64,000 nucleotides of DNA from Roseateles_E cavernae. GTDB taxonomy: Bacteria > Pseudomonadota > Gammaproteobacteria > Burkholderiales > Burkholderiaceae_C. Shown in pieces: positions 18,697 to 28,836 of the stretch. The stretch's first letter is position 1. Every line of letters starts with the position of its first letter. The translations under genes were made by a program, and so were the position numbers. The DNA lies in the NCBI RefSeq assembly GCF_040187885.1, contig NZ_JBDPLH010000007.1, positions 174,014 to 238,013 of the forward strand. The letters are read 5' to 3'. Below the pieces are notes generated by a model that saw nothing but the letters and a program-made list of their open reading frames with translations, did no database searches and was not told the origin of the DNA.

Positions 18697-20115
18697 TCAC
18701 ATCAGGGCCAGCTCGCTGACGATGCGCCCCAGGCTGCACAGTGCCGCTTCGAAACGGGTATCGCCCGGATAGCCATGGTTGATGCGCAGATGGTGGCGGT
18801 AGCGCCGGTCGGCGGAGAACAGATGCCCGGGCGCGACGCCGACGCCGCAGGCCATCGCGCGGCGATGCACGTCCAGCGCGTCCACGGCGGCCGGCAGCTC
18901 GACCCATAAAAAATAGCCGCCCTCGGGCCGGGTCACCCGGGTGCCGGCGGGGAACTCACGCGCTATCACCCGCAGCGCCGAGGCCTGCTGGCGGCTGAGC
19001 GCATGCCGCAGGCTGCGCAGATGGCGGTCGAAGCTGTTTTGCTGCAGGAACTCCTGCAGCGCCAGCTGCGAGGGCATGGCGGCGGCCAGCGAGCTCATCA
19101 GCTTGTGCCGCCCCAGCGCGGTCGCGAAACGCCCACCCGCCACCCAGCCCACCCGGTAGCCCGGTGCCAGCGACTTCGAGAAGGAGCTGCAGTGCATCAC
19201 CCAGCCCTCGCGGTCCCAGGCCTTGGCCGGCGGCGGGCGGCGCGGGCCGTGGTGCAGCTCGCCGTAGACATCGTCCTCGATCAGCGGGATGCGCCGTGCG
19301 CTCAGCATCTCGACCAGACTGGCCTTGGCCTGATCGGGCATGGTGCCGCCCATCGGGTTCTGGAAGGTCGGCATGAGCCAGCAGGCCTTGACCGGATGCT
19401 GTGCCAGCACGCGCTGCAGCGAGTCCAGATCGACGCCGGTGCGCGGATGGGTCTCCACCTCCACCGCCCGCAGCCCGCGCCGCTCCAGGGCCTGCAGCGC
19501 CGCATAGAAGCACGGCGTCTCTATGGCCACCACATCACCCGGCTGCGTACTCACCTCCAGGCAGAGATTCAGCGCCTCCATCGCGCCATTGCTCACGACG
19601 ATCTCGGACGGCGGCACATCGATGCCGGCCAGGCCATAGCGCAGCGAGATCTGGTGCCGCAGCTCGCCATTGCCCGGCGACATGTCCTCCACGGTGCGCC
19701 ACGGATCCATGGCCCGCATCGCCCGCCCCATGCCGCGCGCCAGCGCCTCCAGCGGAAACAGGGTCGGCGACGGGAATGCCGACCCCAGCGGCACCAGCTC
19801 ACGCTGGCGCGCCTGGGCCAGCACCTGGAACACCAGGGCCGAGACATCCACCGCCATGCTGTGGCTCAGCGGTTCGCTGGCGGCGGGCTCCGGCTCGCTG
19901 CGGCCGGCTCGGCTCAGCACGTAATAGCCCGAACGCGCCCGCGCCTCGACCAGCCCCTGGGTTTCCAGCAGGTAGTAGGCCGAGAAAATCGTCGAGGCAC
20001 TGAGCCCCTGCTGCCCCCGGGCCTCGCGCACCGAGGGCAGGCGGTCCCCTGGCTTCAGGCTGCCGCTGCGGATGCGCTGGGCAATGGACTCGGCATAGAC
20101 CTCGTAACGTTTCAT
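18697..20115 (-). CDS. MocR-type transcriptional regulator (GntR winged helix fused to aminotransferase fold)
   Basis: A 472-residue fusion. Residues 1-75 are a GntR-type winged helix (YAESIAQRIRSGSLKPGDRLPSVREARGQQGLS then the GLVEARARSGYYV wing). The rest is a fold-type I aminotransferase domain with SNGAMEALNL, the PLP-binding lysine in SSFSKSLAPGYR and the late arginine region FLWVELPA. Such MocR proteins bind PLP and a small amine ligand and often control an adjacent divergent gene. Here the divergent neighbour, about 100 bases away, is the truncated dehydrogenase-like gene at 20215, a plausible target. Confidence 0.92.
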   Translation of the reverse strand: MKRYEVYAESIAQRIRSGSLKPGDRLPSVREARGQQGLSASTIFSAYYLLETQGLVEARARSGYYVLSRAGRSEPEPAASEPLSHSMAVDVSALVFQVLAQARQRELVPLGSAFPSPTLFPLEALARGMGRAMRAMDPWRTVEDMSPGNGELRHQISLRYGLAGIDVPPSEIVVSNGAMEALNLCLEVSTQPGDVVAIETPCFYAALQALERRGLRAVEVETHPRTGVDLDSLQRVLAQHPVKACWLMPTFQNPMGGTMPDQAKASLVEMLSARRIPLIEDDVYGELHHGPRRPPPAKAWDREGWVMHCSSFSKSLAPGYRVGWVAGGRFATALGRHKLMSSLAAAMPSQLALQEFLQQNSFDRHLRSLRHALSRQQASALRVIAREFPAGTRVTRPEGGYFLWVELPAAVDALDVHRRAMACGVGVAPGHLFSADRRYRHHLRINHGYPGDTRFEAALCSLGRIVSELALM

Positions 20116-20214
20116 CGGGTTCCTGGGCGTGTCTGATACGTTGAACTCTCAAGATTCTGATGCTTTTGGGCGCAGACACCTGCGGCAACACTGCGTGCAG
20201 CCCCTCGGTACGCC

Positions 20215-20913
20215 ATGGCGTGCCGGATTTCCAGCCAGCTCCTGGCGTTATCGGACCAGCTCATGAACCACCTCCCCGACGCCAGCGCCTCGCTGGCCGA
20301 CTGCCTGCAGCACATCGCCGACGCGGGCTTGATCAGCCTGGGCATCCCGCCGGCCGAGGGCGGCCAGGGCGGCAGCGCGGCCGATCTGGCCGAGGCGATA
20401 CAGGATCTGCGCCAGCGCAAGGCTTTCGCAGCCGAAGTGCTGCAGTCGCAGCGCCTGAGCGTGGAAGCGCTGCGCCGCTGCCGCAACAGGGGGCTGCGCG
20501 AGTACCGCCTGCCGGCCTTGCTGGACGGCTCGGTGTTCGGCGCCTGGCCCGGGGTGGCCATGCAGGCCCTGGCGGAGCTGGGCAGCGCCTCGGTCATCGC
20601 CACCGACACCGGCCGCGGGCTGCGCCTGAACGGTCCCATCGGCAGCATCCTGCACCCGCAGGGCTGTGCCTTCATCGTGCTCAGCCCGGTGCAATGGGAT
20701 GCGCAACGCCCGCCGGGTCTCGCCCTGCTCGATGGCGAGCAGGACGGCCTGCACCTAACGCCGCTGGCCGGCGACGAGCGCCCGCAGCGCCGTGCGCTGC
20801 TCACGCTGGACCAGCTCTTCTTTCGCGAAGACGAGTTGCTGGAGGCCGATGCCTCCCGGCTAGTGATGGGGCTGTTGCAGACCGAGCAGGCCCGGAGGCT
20901 CAGCGCAGCATGA
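20215..20913 (+). CDS. Acyl-CoA dehydrogenase-like protein, lacking the C-terminal domain
   Basis: A 232-residue protein. Its start looks like the N-terminal helical and middle beta domains of acyl-CoA dehydrogenases: LISLGIPPAEGGQGGSAADLAEA, then GSASVIATDTGRGLRLNGPIGSI and a strand-rich part ending LTLDQLFFREDELL. The C-terminal four-helix domain with the FAD contacts and most catalytic bases is absent, because the frame ends at 20911-20913 and overlaps the convergent ccoG end by 14 bases. It is either a truncated gene or a small diverged paralogue. An alternative ATG at 20263 (MNHLPDA) is possible; neither has a strong ribosome binding site. Divergent from the MocR gene. Confidence 0.55.
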   Translation: MACRISSQLLALSDQLMNHLPDASASLADCLQHIADAGLISLGIPPAEGGQGGSAADLAEAIQDLRQRKAFAAEVLQSQRLSVEALRRCRNRGLREYRLPALLDGSVFGAWPGVAMQALAELGSASVIATDTGRGLRLNGPIGSILHPQGCAFIVLSPVQWDAQRPPGLALLDGEQDGLHLTPLAGDERPQRRALLTLDQLFFREDELLEADASRLVMGLLQTEQARRLSAA

Positions 20914-22318
20914 AGGTGGAATCGGCCCGGACCGTTTCCACCGACTTGCCCTGCGCGTCGCGCAGCTCGAAGCGGATCGGCAGCGGCTTGCCGCTGGCGA
21001 GCCGCTGTGCATCGGCTTCGGCCATGCGCAGCGTCACCACGGTGCTGCTCGTCCCGGCCGGCTCGACCTGCAGCTCGCCGCGATAGGCCAGCTGCAGGGC
21101 CAGCGGCTCGGCGCCGGTCGTGCTGGCCTGCAGGCTCAGCCGTCGTGCCTGCAGACTGGCATTCATCAGCTGCAGGCGATAGAGGTTCTCCACCGCACCG
21201 TCCTCGGCCCGGCGAGACAGCACCGCGCGATCACGCAGCACATTCATCCTGAGCGCCGGCCGCGCCAGCCATGCCCAAACCAGCGCTGCGCCGAGCAGCA
21301 TCAACAAGCTGCCGTAGACCAAGACGCGAGGCCGCAGCCAGGCAGGCCCTGCCCTCCGCTGCGATGCGTGCCCCTGCAAGGCGCTGAAACGTATCAGCCC
21401 GCGCGGCGCCCGCAGCTTGTCCATCACCTGATTGCAAGCGTCGATACAGAGGCCGCAGCTGATACAGGCCGCCTGCAGCCCCTGGCGAATATCAATGCCG
21501 ACCGGACAGACCTGCACGCACAGGCTGCAGTCCACACAGTCGCCCTGCGACAGCGCCCTCGCGTCCACCCCGCGCGAGCGTGCGCCGCGCGGCTCCCCGC
21601 GAACCTCGTCATAGCTCACCACCAGGGTCGCGGGATCCAGCATCGAGCCCTGGAAACGGCCGTAGGGGCAGGCATGCTGGCAGACCTTCTCACGCAACAG
21701 GCCGGCATGCAGATAGGTCGCCGCGCCATAGAACAAGGTCCAGAACATCTCCCAAGGCCCCAGCGCCGGCAGGGCCGCGACAAGCTCGCGGATCGGCGTG
21801 AACCAGCCGACCAGGCTGAAGCCCGTCAGCAGGCTGAAACCCAGCCAGGCCAGGTGCTTGCCGCCGCGGCGGCCGAGCTTGTCGGCACCCCAGCCTGCCG
21901 CGTCGAGCCGCAAACGCGCCCGCCTGTCCCCTTCGAAGCGATGCTCGATCCACATGAAGATCTCGGTATAGACCGTCTGGGGGCAGGCGAAGCCGCACCA
22001 GACCCGGCCGGCGATGGCGGTCGCGAAGAACAGCAGCAGCGCGCTGAACACCAGCAGCCCGGTCAGATAGATCAGATCCTGCGGGAACAGCACCGCAGCG
22101 AACATGTAAAAGCGCCGCGCCTCCAGATCGAACAACAGCGCCTGACGCCCGTCCCACTGCAGCCATGGCAGGCCATAGAACAGCAGCTGCGTCAGCCACA
22201 CCAGGGACCAGCGCCAGCGGGCAAACAGGCCGCGCACCGAGCGCGCCTGGATGTGCAGCTCAGGTTCGACACCGCCAGGCACGGACAGCAGCGGAATGAC
22301 TTTGCGGGTGACAGACAT
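20900..22318 (-). CDS. ccoG: Cytochrome c oxidase accessory protein CcoG (FixG/RdxA-like)
   Basis: A membrane-bound polyferredoxin that takes part in copper handling during assembly of the cbb3 oxidase. The 472-residue protein has about five membrane helices, a CGFACPQTVYTEIFMWIEH motif, CQHACPYGRFQ, and two 4Fe-4S clusters in CVDCSLCVQVCPVG and CISCGLCIDACNQ. The C-terminal periplasmic immunoglobulin-like domain (about 360-472) is complete. It is usually next to ccoNOP or ccoS/ccoI, none of which is here, so this is an orphan copy. The start at 22318 is preceded by GAGGGATCC; two inverted repeats lie upstream. Confidence 0.93.
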   Translation of the reverse strand: MSVTRKVIPLLSVPGGVEPELHIQARSVRGLFARWRWSLVWLTQLLFYGLPWLQWDGRQALLFDLEARRFYMFAAVLFPQDLIYLTGLLVFSALLLFFATAIAGRVWCGFACPQTVYTEIFMWIEHRFEGDRRARLRLDAAGWGADKLGRRGGKHLAWLGFSLLTGFSLVGWFTPIRELVAALPALGPWEMFWTLFYGAATYLHAGLLREKVCQHACPYGRFQGSMLDPATLVVSYDEVRGEPRGARSRGVDARALSQGDCVDCSLCVQVCPVGIDIRQGLQAACISCGLCIDACNQVMDKLRAPRGLIRFSALQGHASQRRAGPAWLRPRVLVYGSLLMLLGAALVWAWLARPALRMNVLRDRAVLSRRAEDGAVENLYRLQLMNASLQARRLSLQASTTGAEPLALQLAYRGELQVEPAGTSSTVVTLRMAEADAQRLASGKPLPIRFELRDAQGKSVETVRADSTFMLR

Positions 22319-22388
22319 GGATCCCTCTCGGCAGCAACCGCGTCGGTGCCCCATGCATCGAGCGCTAGAAGGATGGTCGCGACAAGCG

Positions 22389-22428
22389 ATCTGATCCGAA
22401 AGACTCAGATTTTCTCAATGAATTGAGA
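22389..22428 (-). promoter_or_regulatory. Two adjacent inverted repeats upstream of ccoG
   Basis: ATCTGA (22389-22394) pairs with TCAGAT (22405-22410), and directly after it TCTCAATGAATTGAGA (22413-22428) is a perfect 7-bp palindrome with a 2-base spacer. They lie 70-110 bases before the ccoG start. The second resembles neither a perfect FNR box nor a known operator I can name with confidence, but its symmetry and place suggest a dimeric regulator site. Confidence 0.4.
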
Positions 22429-22684
22429 TCAGTTGGACGCATGCCAAGGCCGTGATTCGTCGGCACCGCAGCCTGCGCCCGACGACTGAACATTCGGGAA
22501 TCAGGCCCGTGCCGTGTTTTCGTGACCGCCTTGCCGCCTTCTACCGCATGCCTGAGGGCTGGCTTGGTGGCCTTGTCGCTGAGCCCGGCCACACCGCGCA
22601 TACCGCACAAATCCCGGATCTGGGTTTGTGCTGCTTTGCTGACTGTTGTGTGGTCGCGCGCTACATGCAAGCGGTCCTACGCAG
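22429..22684. other. Gene-free stretch downstream of ssrA
   Basis: About 260 bases between the ccoG upstream repeats and the ssrA terminator. Short frames cross it on both strands, but none has a ribosome binding site, a recognisable domain or convincing codon use. The 3' side of ssrA is a common integration site for genomic islands; I see no integrase gene and no second copy of the ssrA 3' end in the window, so no island can be claimed. Confidence 0.4.
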
Positions 22685-22724
22685 ACAAAGAAAAAGGCCC
22701 AAGTCGTTGATTTACTTGGGCCTT
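22685..22724 (-). terminator. Terminator of ssrA
   Basis: A perfect 11-bp stem (AAGGCCCAAGT at 22694-22704 with ACTTGGGCCTT at 22714-22724) and a 9-base loop. On the minus strand it is followed by a T-rich tract, 34 bases beyond the CCA end of the tmRNA. Confidence 0.85.
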
Positions 22725-22757
22725 CTGGTTGTTCGCGAACTTCTGCGAACCTTGTTG

Positions 22758-23129
22758 TGGTGGAGCCGGGGGGAATTGAACCCCCGTCCGCAAGCCATCA
22801 CCGAGCAGTTCTACATGTGTAGCCGTCTGATTTGAATCTCGCGTTCAGGTCGCGCAGCGGCACGCTACCTTTCCCGCCAGTCACTAAATCTTGTTCCCTA
22901 TCGAGTGACCCGACAAGAAACCAGCCGATGTGAATGACTTCTCAGCTTTCCGTCTTGCGACTTGAGCCCGGCCCATCGGCCTGCCGTTGAGAAGCTCAAC
23001 TGCAATTAAGCAGCGAGTGCGAACGTAGAGTCGTTTGCAGTTACTTTGTTTCCAGTGGTTTTACGAGCGGACTGGTGCTCGACATGCCCTACTTCGGATC
23101 CGCACCCACGTCGAAACCGGGTCGGCCCC
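22758..23129 (-). ncRNA. ssrA: Transfer-messenger RNA (tmRNA), one-piece
   Basis: Rescues stalled ribosomes by trans-translation and tags the unfinished peptide for proteolysis. On the minus strand the 5' end is GGGGCCGACCCGGTTTCGAC and the 3' end GGCTCCACCA; the two ends pair into the acceptor stem, and the T-arm with GGTTCAATTCC is present. CCA is encoded at 22758-22760. The tag reading frame (23038 down to 23006) gives ANDSTFALAA with GCA as resume codon and TAA stop. The length of about 372 bases is normal for a one-piece molecule. The small protein partner smpB is not in the window. Confidence 0.95.
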
Positions 23130-23139
23130 TAAGACCTGT

Positions 23140-23166
23140 AGTTTAAGGCAGAACCAGTTCTTTCAA
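23140..23166 (-). promoter_or_regulatory. Probable sigma-70 promoter of ssrA
   Basis: On the minus strand TTGAAA (-35, 23161-23166) and TAAACT (-10, 23140-23145) are 15 bases apart and lie just upstream of the mature 5' end, leaving a short leader for RNase P processing. The -10 element overlaps the stop codon of gph. Confidence 0.5.
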
Positions 23167-23835
23167 GAGCTGGGCCGGCTCATTGATGACAATATCTGCG
23201 CCCCAGGCTTCGACATCAGCCCCCTGCCCCAGATAGCCCCAGCCGGCAGCGACCGTGGCCATGCCGGCGGCGCGACCGGCCTGCACATCACGTTCGTCGT
23301 CGCCGATATAGACACACCGGTCCGGCGCGATGCCGAGGCGACGCGCCGCCTCCAGCAATGGGCCGGGATGCGGTTTGGCATGCGGCGTGGTGTCGCCCCC
23401 GATCACCGCGCCGGCCTGCTCGAACAGGCCCAGCGCCCGTGTCATCGGCAGCGCGAAGCGCTCGGCCTTGTTGGTCACGATGGCCCAGGGCATGGCCGCC
23501 GTGCTCAGCGCATGCAGCACCGGCTGCATCGCTTCAAACACAGCGGTCAGACGCAGCATGCGGCGCTCATAGCGATCCAGAAAATCGGCGCGCAGCAGCT
23601 CGAAGTCCGCATGACCGGGCGCAACGTCCAAAGCCCGCCCCAACATACCGCGCGCGCCCGAGCCCACCATCGGACGCAGCGCCTCATAGGGCAAGGGATC
23701 AAGGCCGCGCTCGATGCGCATCTCGTTGGCAGCACCCGCCAGATCGGGAGCGCTGTCGATCAGCGTGCCGTCGAGGTCAAAGAGCACGGCACGCACATGG
23801 GCCAGCGAAGCGGCCGGGTTCAGGACTGCACTCAT
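23143..23835 (-). CDS. gph: Phosphoglycolate phosphatase
   Basis: HAD-superfamily phosphatase that removes 2-phosphoglycolate formed in DNA repair and by oxygenase reactions. The 230-residue protein has HAD motif I LFDLDGTLIDSAPDL (nucleophile and acid/base Asp), a helical cap, motif II AIVTNK, motif III Lys near KPHPGPLLEA and motif IV YIGDDERDVQAG. The ATG overlaps the ubiG stop (ATGA at 23832-23835); the ubiG-gph pair is typical of Beta- and Gammaproteobacteria. The 3' end overlaps the ssrA promoter. Confidence 0.95.
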   Translation of the reverse strand: MSAVLNPAASLAHVRAVLFDLDGTLIDSAPDLAGAANEMRIERGLDPLPYEALRPMVGSGARGMLGRALDVAPGHADFELLRADFLDRYERRMLRLTAVFEAMQPVLHALSTAAMPWAIVTNKAERFALPMTRALGLFEQAGAVIGGDTTPHAKPHPGPLLEAARRLGIAPDRCVYIGDDERDVQAGRAAGMATVAAGWGYLGQGADVEAWGADIVINEPAQLLKELVLP

Positions 23836-24536
23836 ATCAAGGGTTTGCGACAGGCAATCAGGTAATTGACATCGGTATCGGTGCCAAGGCTGTAGCGCTG
23901 GGTCAGCGGGTTGTAGCTCAGACCCTTGCTGCTGTGCAACTCGAGACCGGCATCACGACCGAATTGCGCCAGCTCCGAAGGCTTCAGGAAGCGCGCGTAC
24001 TCATGCGTTCCCGCCGGCAACATCTTCAGCACATACTCGGCGCCGACGATGGCCAGCATGAAGGATTTGAAGTTACGGTTCAGGGTCGAAAAGAACAGCC
24101 AGCCCCCGGGCTTGGCCAGGTCGGCACAGGCACGCACTACCGAGGCCGGATCGGGCACATGCTCCAGCATTTCCATGCAGGTCACGGCGTCGAACGAAGC
24201 CGGTCGCTCGGCCGCCAGCGCCTCGACCGCGATCTCGCGGTAATCGACGTTCTCGGTACCCGCCTCCATGGCATGCAGCTGAGCCACTTTCAACGGCTTG
24301 GTGGACAGATCGATGCCCAGCACGCGCGCGCCCTTGCGCGCCATCGAGTCGGTCAGGATCCCGCCGCCACAACCCACATCCAGCACATCAAGCCCGGCCA
24401 GCGGGCACAGGCTGTCGATCCACCCCAGGCGCAGCGGATTGATCTGGTGCAAGGGCTTGAATTCACTGTCGGGATCCCACCAGCGATGGGCCAACTCGCC
24501 GAACTTGGCGAGCTCTTGAGGGTCGGCATTGATCAT
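23832..24536 (-). CDS. ubiG: Ubiquinone biosynthesis O-methyltransferase
   Basis: SAM-dependent enzyme that carries out both O-methylations of ubiquinone synthesis. The 234-residue protein starts MINADPQELAKFGELAHRWWDPDSEFKPLHQINPLR, the specific UbiG opening, followed by motif I VLDVGCGGGILTDSMA, GIDLSTKPLKVA and the CMEMLEHVPDP segment. The ATG at 24536 is preferred to a TTG nine bases upstream because it fits the family start. ompA lies upstream on the same strand, separated by a strong terminator, so ubiG-gph should have its own promoter. Confidence 0.96.
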   Translation of the reverse strand: MINADPQELAKFGELAHRWWDPDSEFKPLHQINPLRLGWIDSLCPLAGLDVLDVGCGGGILTDSMARKGARVLGIDLSTKPLKVAQLHAMEAGTENVDYREIAVEALAAERPASFDAVTCMEMLEHVPDPASVVRACADLAKPGGWLFFSTLNRNFKSFMLAIVGAEYVLKMLPAGTHEYARFLKPSELAQFGRDAGLELHSSKGLSYNPLTQRYSLGTDTDVNYLIACRKPLI

Positions 24537-24555
24537 GGGCGGCAATGATAGGGCA

Positions 24556-24591
24556 ATAAAAAACCCCGCCGAGCCGAGCTCCTGCGGGGTT
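24556..24591 (-). terminator. Terminator of ompA
   Basis: An 8-bp stem (AACCCCGC at 24562-24569 with GCGGGGTT at 24584-24591) around a 14-base loop; on the minus strand it is followed by TTTTTTATT. It ends the ompA transcript just before ubiG. Confidence 0.85.
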
Positions 24592-24619
24592 GGTTCTCAA
24601 GCGGCCGAAGCCGCCGAGA

Positions 24620-25267
24620 TCACTTCTTGTTGCGGGTACCGACGACTTCGATTTCCACGCGGCGGTTCTTGGCGCGGCCTTCGGCAGTCTTGTTGTCAGC
24701 AACCGGCTGCTTCTCGCCCTTGCCTTCGGTGTAGACGCGGTTCTTCTCGACACCCTTGGAGACCAGATAGGCCTTCACGGCTTCGGAACGCGACACCGAC
24801 AGCTTCTGGTTGTAGGCATCGGAGCCGACCGAGTCGGTGTGACCCACGGCAATGATGACTTCCAGATTGATGCCACCGGTCTTGGAGACCAGGTCATCCA
24901 GCTTGGCCTTGGCTTCGGACTTCAGCACCGACTTGTCGAAGTCGAAGAAGGCGTCAGCAGCGAAGGTCACCTTTTCGCTCACAGGAGCGGGCGGCACGAC
25001 CGGTGCGGGCGGCTTCACGGCAGGAGCCGGCGGCGGAGCGACCGGAGCGACCGGCTCAACCTTCGGTGCCGGCTTCAGGGCGCCGTCGCAATCCTTGGCG
25101 GCAGTAGCCGGGGTCCAATTGCTGTTGCGCCAGCAATATTCGTTGGTGCCGTTCTTCCAGACGGTACCGTCTGTTGCACGCCAGTTGTCGACGGTCTGAG
25201 CAAAAGCGCCAGACGAAGCAACAACAGCGACTGCGAAGAGCGACGCCACGCGATTCAATTTCTTCAT
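24620..25267 (-). CDS. OmpA-family outer membrane protein without N-terminal beta-barrel
   Basis: A 215-residue precursor. It has a signal peptide (MKKLNRVASLFAVAVVASSGAFA), a short Trp- and Cys-containing segment (DNWRATDGTVWKNGTNEYCW), a Pro/Ala/Val linker of about 40 residues and a C-terminal OmpA-like peptidoglycan-binding domain: FFDFDKSVLKSEAKAKLDDL, GHTDSVGSDAYNQKLS and NRRVEIEV. There is no eight-stranded barrel, so membrane attachment must rely on the short N-terminal part or on partners. This layout is common in Burkholderiales. The start follows a GGAGA site. It is expected to be strongly expressed and ends at a strong terminator; gyrA is divergent. Confidence 0.9.
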   Translation of the reverse strand: MKKLNRVASLFAVAVVASSGAFAQTVDNWRATDGTVWKNGTNEYCWRNSNWTPATAAKDCDGALKPAPKVEPVAPVAPPPAPAVKPPAPVVPPAPVSEKVTFAADAFFDFDKSVLKSEAKAKLDDLVSKTGGINLEVIIAVGHTDSVGSDAYNQKLSVSRSEAVKAYLVSKGVEKNRVYTEGKGEKQPVADNKTAEGRAKNRRVEIEVVGTRNKK

Positions 25268-25532
25268 GATTCTCCTCTCAAGGAAGGCCGCAGTTGCCCT
25301 GCGAAATTTTCCAAAGCTGGAACTAAACCTCAGGAAGATTCCCAGCATTCGGGTTTCTCCTAGGGACTCGTCGATTGTGCCATAGGGCACCCAGACGGTT
25401 TGCATTGTGGCGGCGCCCGCCGCACCACATCACGCCAATGTTGCGCAGCCACTACAGCGCCGCGCAATTAGAATTCGCGCTCCTGTCTCTATTGACGTTG
25501 GCCGCACCACGGGGTGTGAGCCGCGCCCGCGC

Positions 25533-28181
<2,649 letters not shown>

Positions 28182-28185
28182 TGTT

Positions 28186-28800
28186 TTGAACTCTCAGTCC
28201 CTGAAAACTCTCGCCGCCGCCGCACTGCTGGCCGCCTCCGCCCAGAACGTGCTGGCCCAGGCAGCGCCGGCAGCCCAGCCCGCACCGGCTGCCGCCAGCA
28301 GCAGCCCCGCCAAGAAGGAACTGGTGGCCAAGCTGCTGCAACTGCAACAGCCCGGCTTCGAGACCCTGGGGCGCAGCCTGCTGCAGCGCCCCGTCACCCA
28401 GCTGATGCAGGGCGCCAGCCAGGCCCTGCAGCAAGTGCCGCCGGAAAAGCGCGAAGCTACCATCAAGGCCATCGATACCGACATCAAGAAGTTTGTCGAC
28501 GAAACCGGCGGCCTGATGCGCGACCGCGCCATCAAGCTGGCGCCGTCCACCGTCGGTGCGATGCTGGAAGAGCGCTTCACCGAAGAGGAGCTCAAGCAGT
28601 TGGTGGCCTGGTTCGAATCGCCGGTCAACAAGAAGTACAACCAGATGGGCGCCGAGATGCAAAAAGCGCTGACCGAAAAGCTGGTCGCCGAGACCCGCGG
28701 CACGGTCGAGACCCGGCTCAAGACGCTGGAGCAGAACGTGGCCAAGCAGCTGGGCATCAGCCCCCCGCCGGCGCCTGCCGCCAGCCCCGCGAAGAAGTAA
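28186..28800 (+). CDS. DUF2059-domain secreted protein
   Basis: A 204-residue protein with a probable signal peptide (SLKTLAAAALLAASAQNVLAQ), a Pro/Ala-rich linker and a helical DUF2059-like region around EERFTEEELKQLVAWFESPVNKKYNQM, a pattern typical of that family. The function of the domain is unknown. No in-frame ATG has a good ribosome binding site; a TTG at 28186 lies eight bases after AAGGA and yields a proper signal peptide, so TTG is preferred (ATG 28165 inside gyrA is the alternative). It follows gyrA by four bases and precedes serC by 36, an arrangement I associate with Burkholderiales. Confidence 0.82.
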   Translation: MNSQSLKTLAAAALLAASAQNVLAQAAPAAQPAPAAASSSPAKKELVAKLLQLQQPGFETLGRSLLQRPVTQLMQGASQALQQVPPEKREATIKAIDTDIKKFVDETGGLMRDRAIKLAPSTVGAMLEERFTEEELKQLVAWFESPVNKKYNQMGAEMQKALTEKLVAETRGTVETRLKTLEQNVAKQLGISPPPAPAASPAKK

Positions 28801-28836
28801 GCAACACCCGTCTCACGAGCTCAGCCGCCACGACCC

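Noticed and set aside
22365..22670. Minus-strand frame of 101 codons upstream of ccoG
   Set aside because: Covers the palindromes, no clear ribosome binding site, no domain; too weak to annotate as a gene.
22452..22835. Plus-strand frame of 127 codons reaching into ssrA
   Set aside because: It overlaps the mature tmRNA and its terminator, lacks a ribosome binding site and shows no family resemblance.
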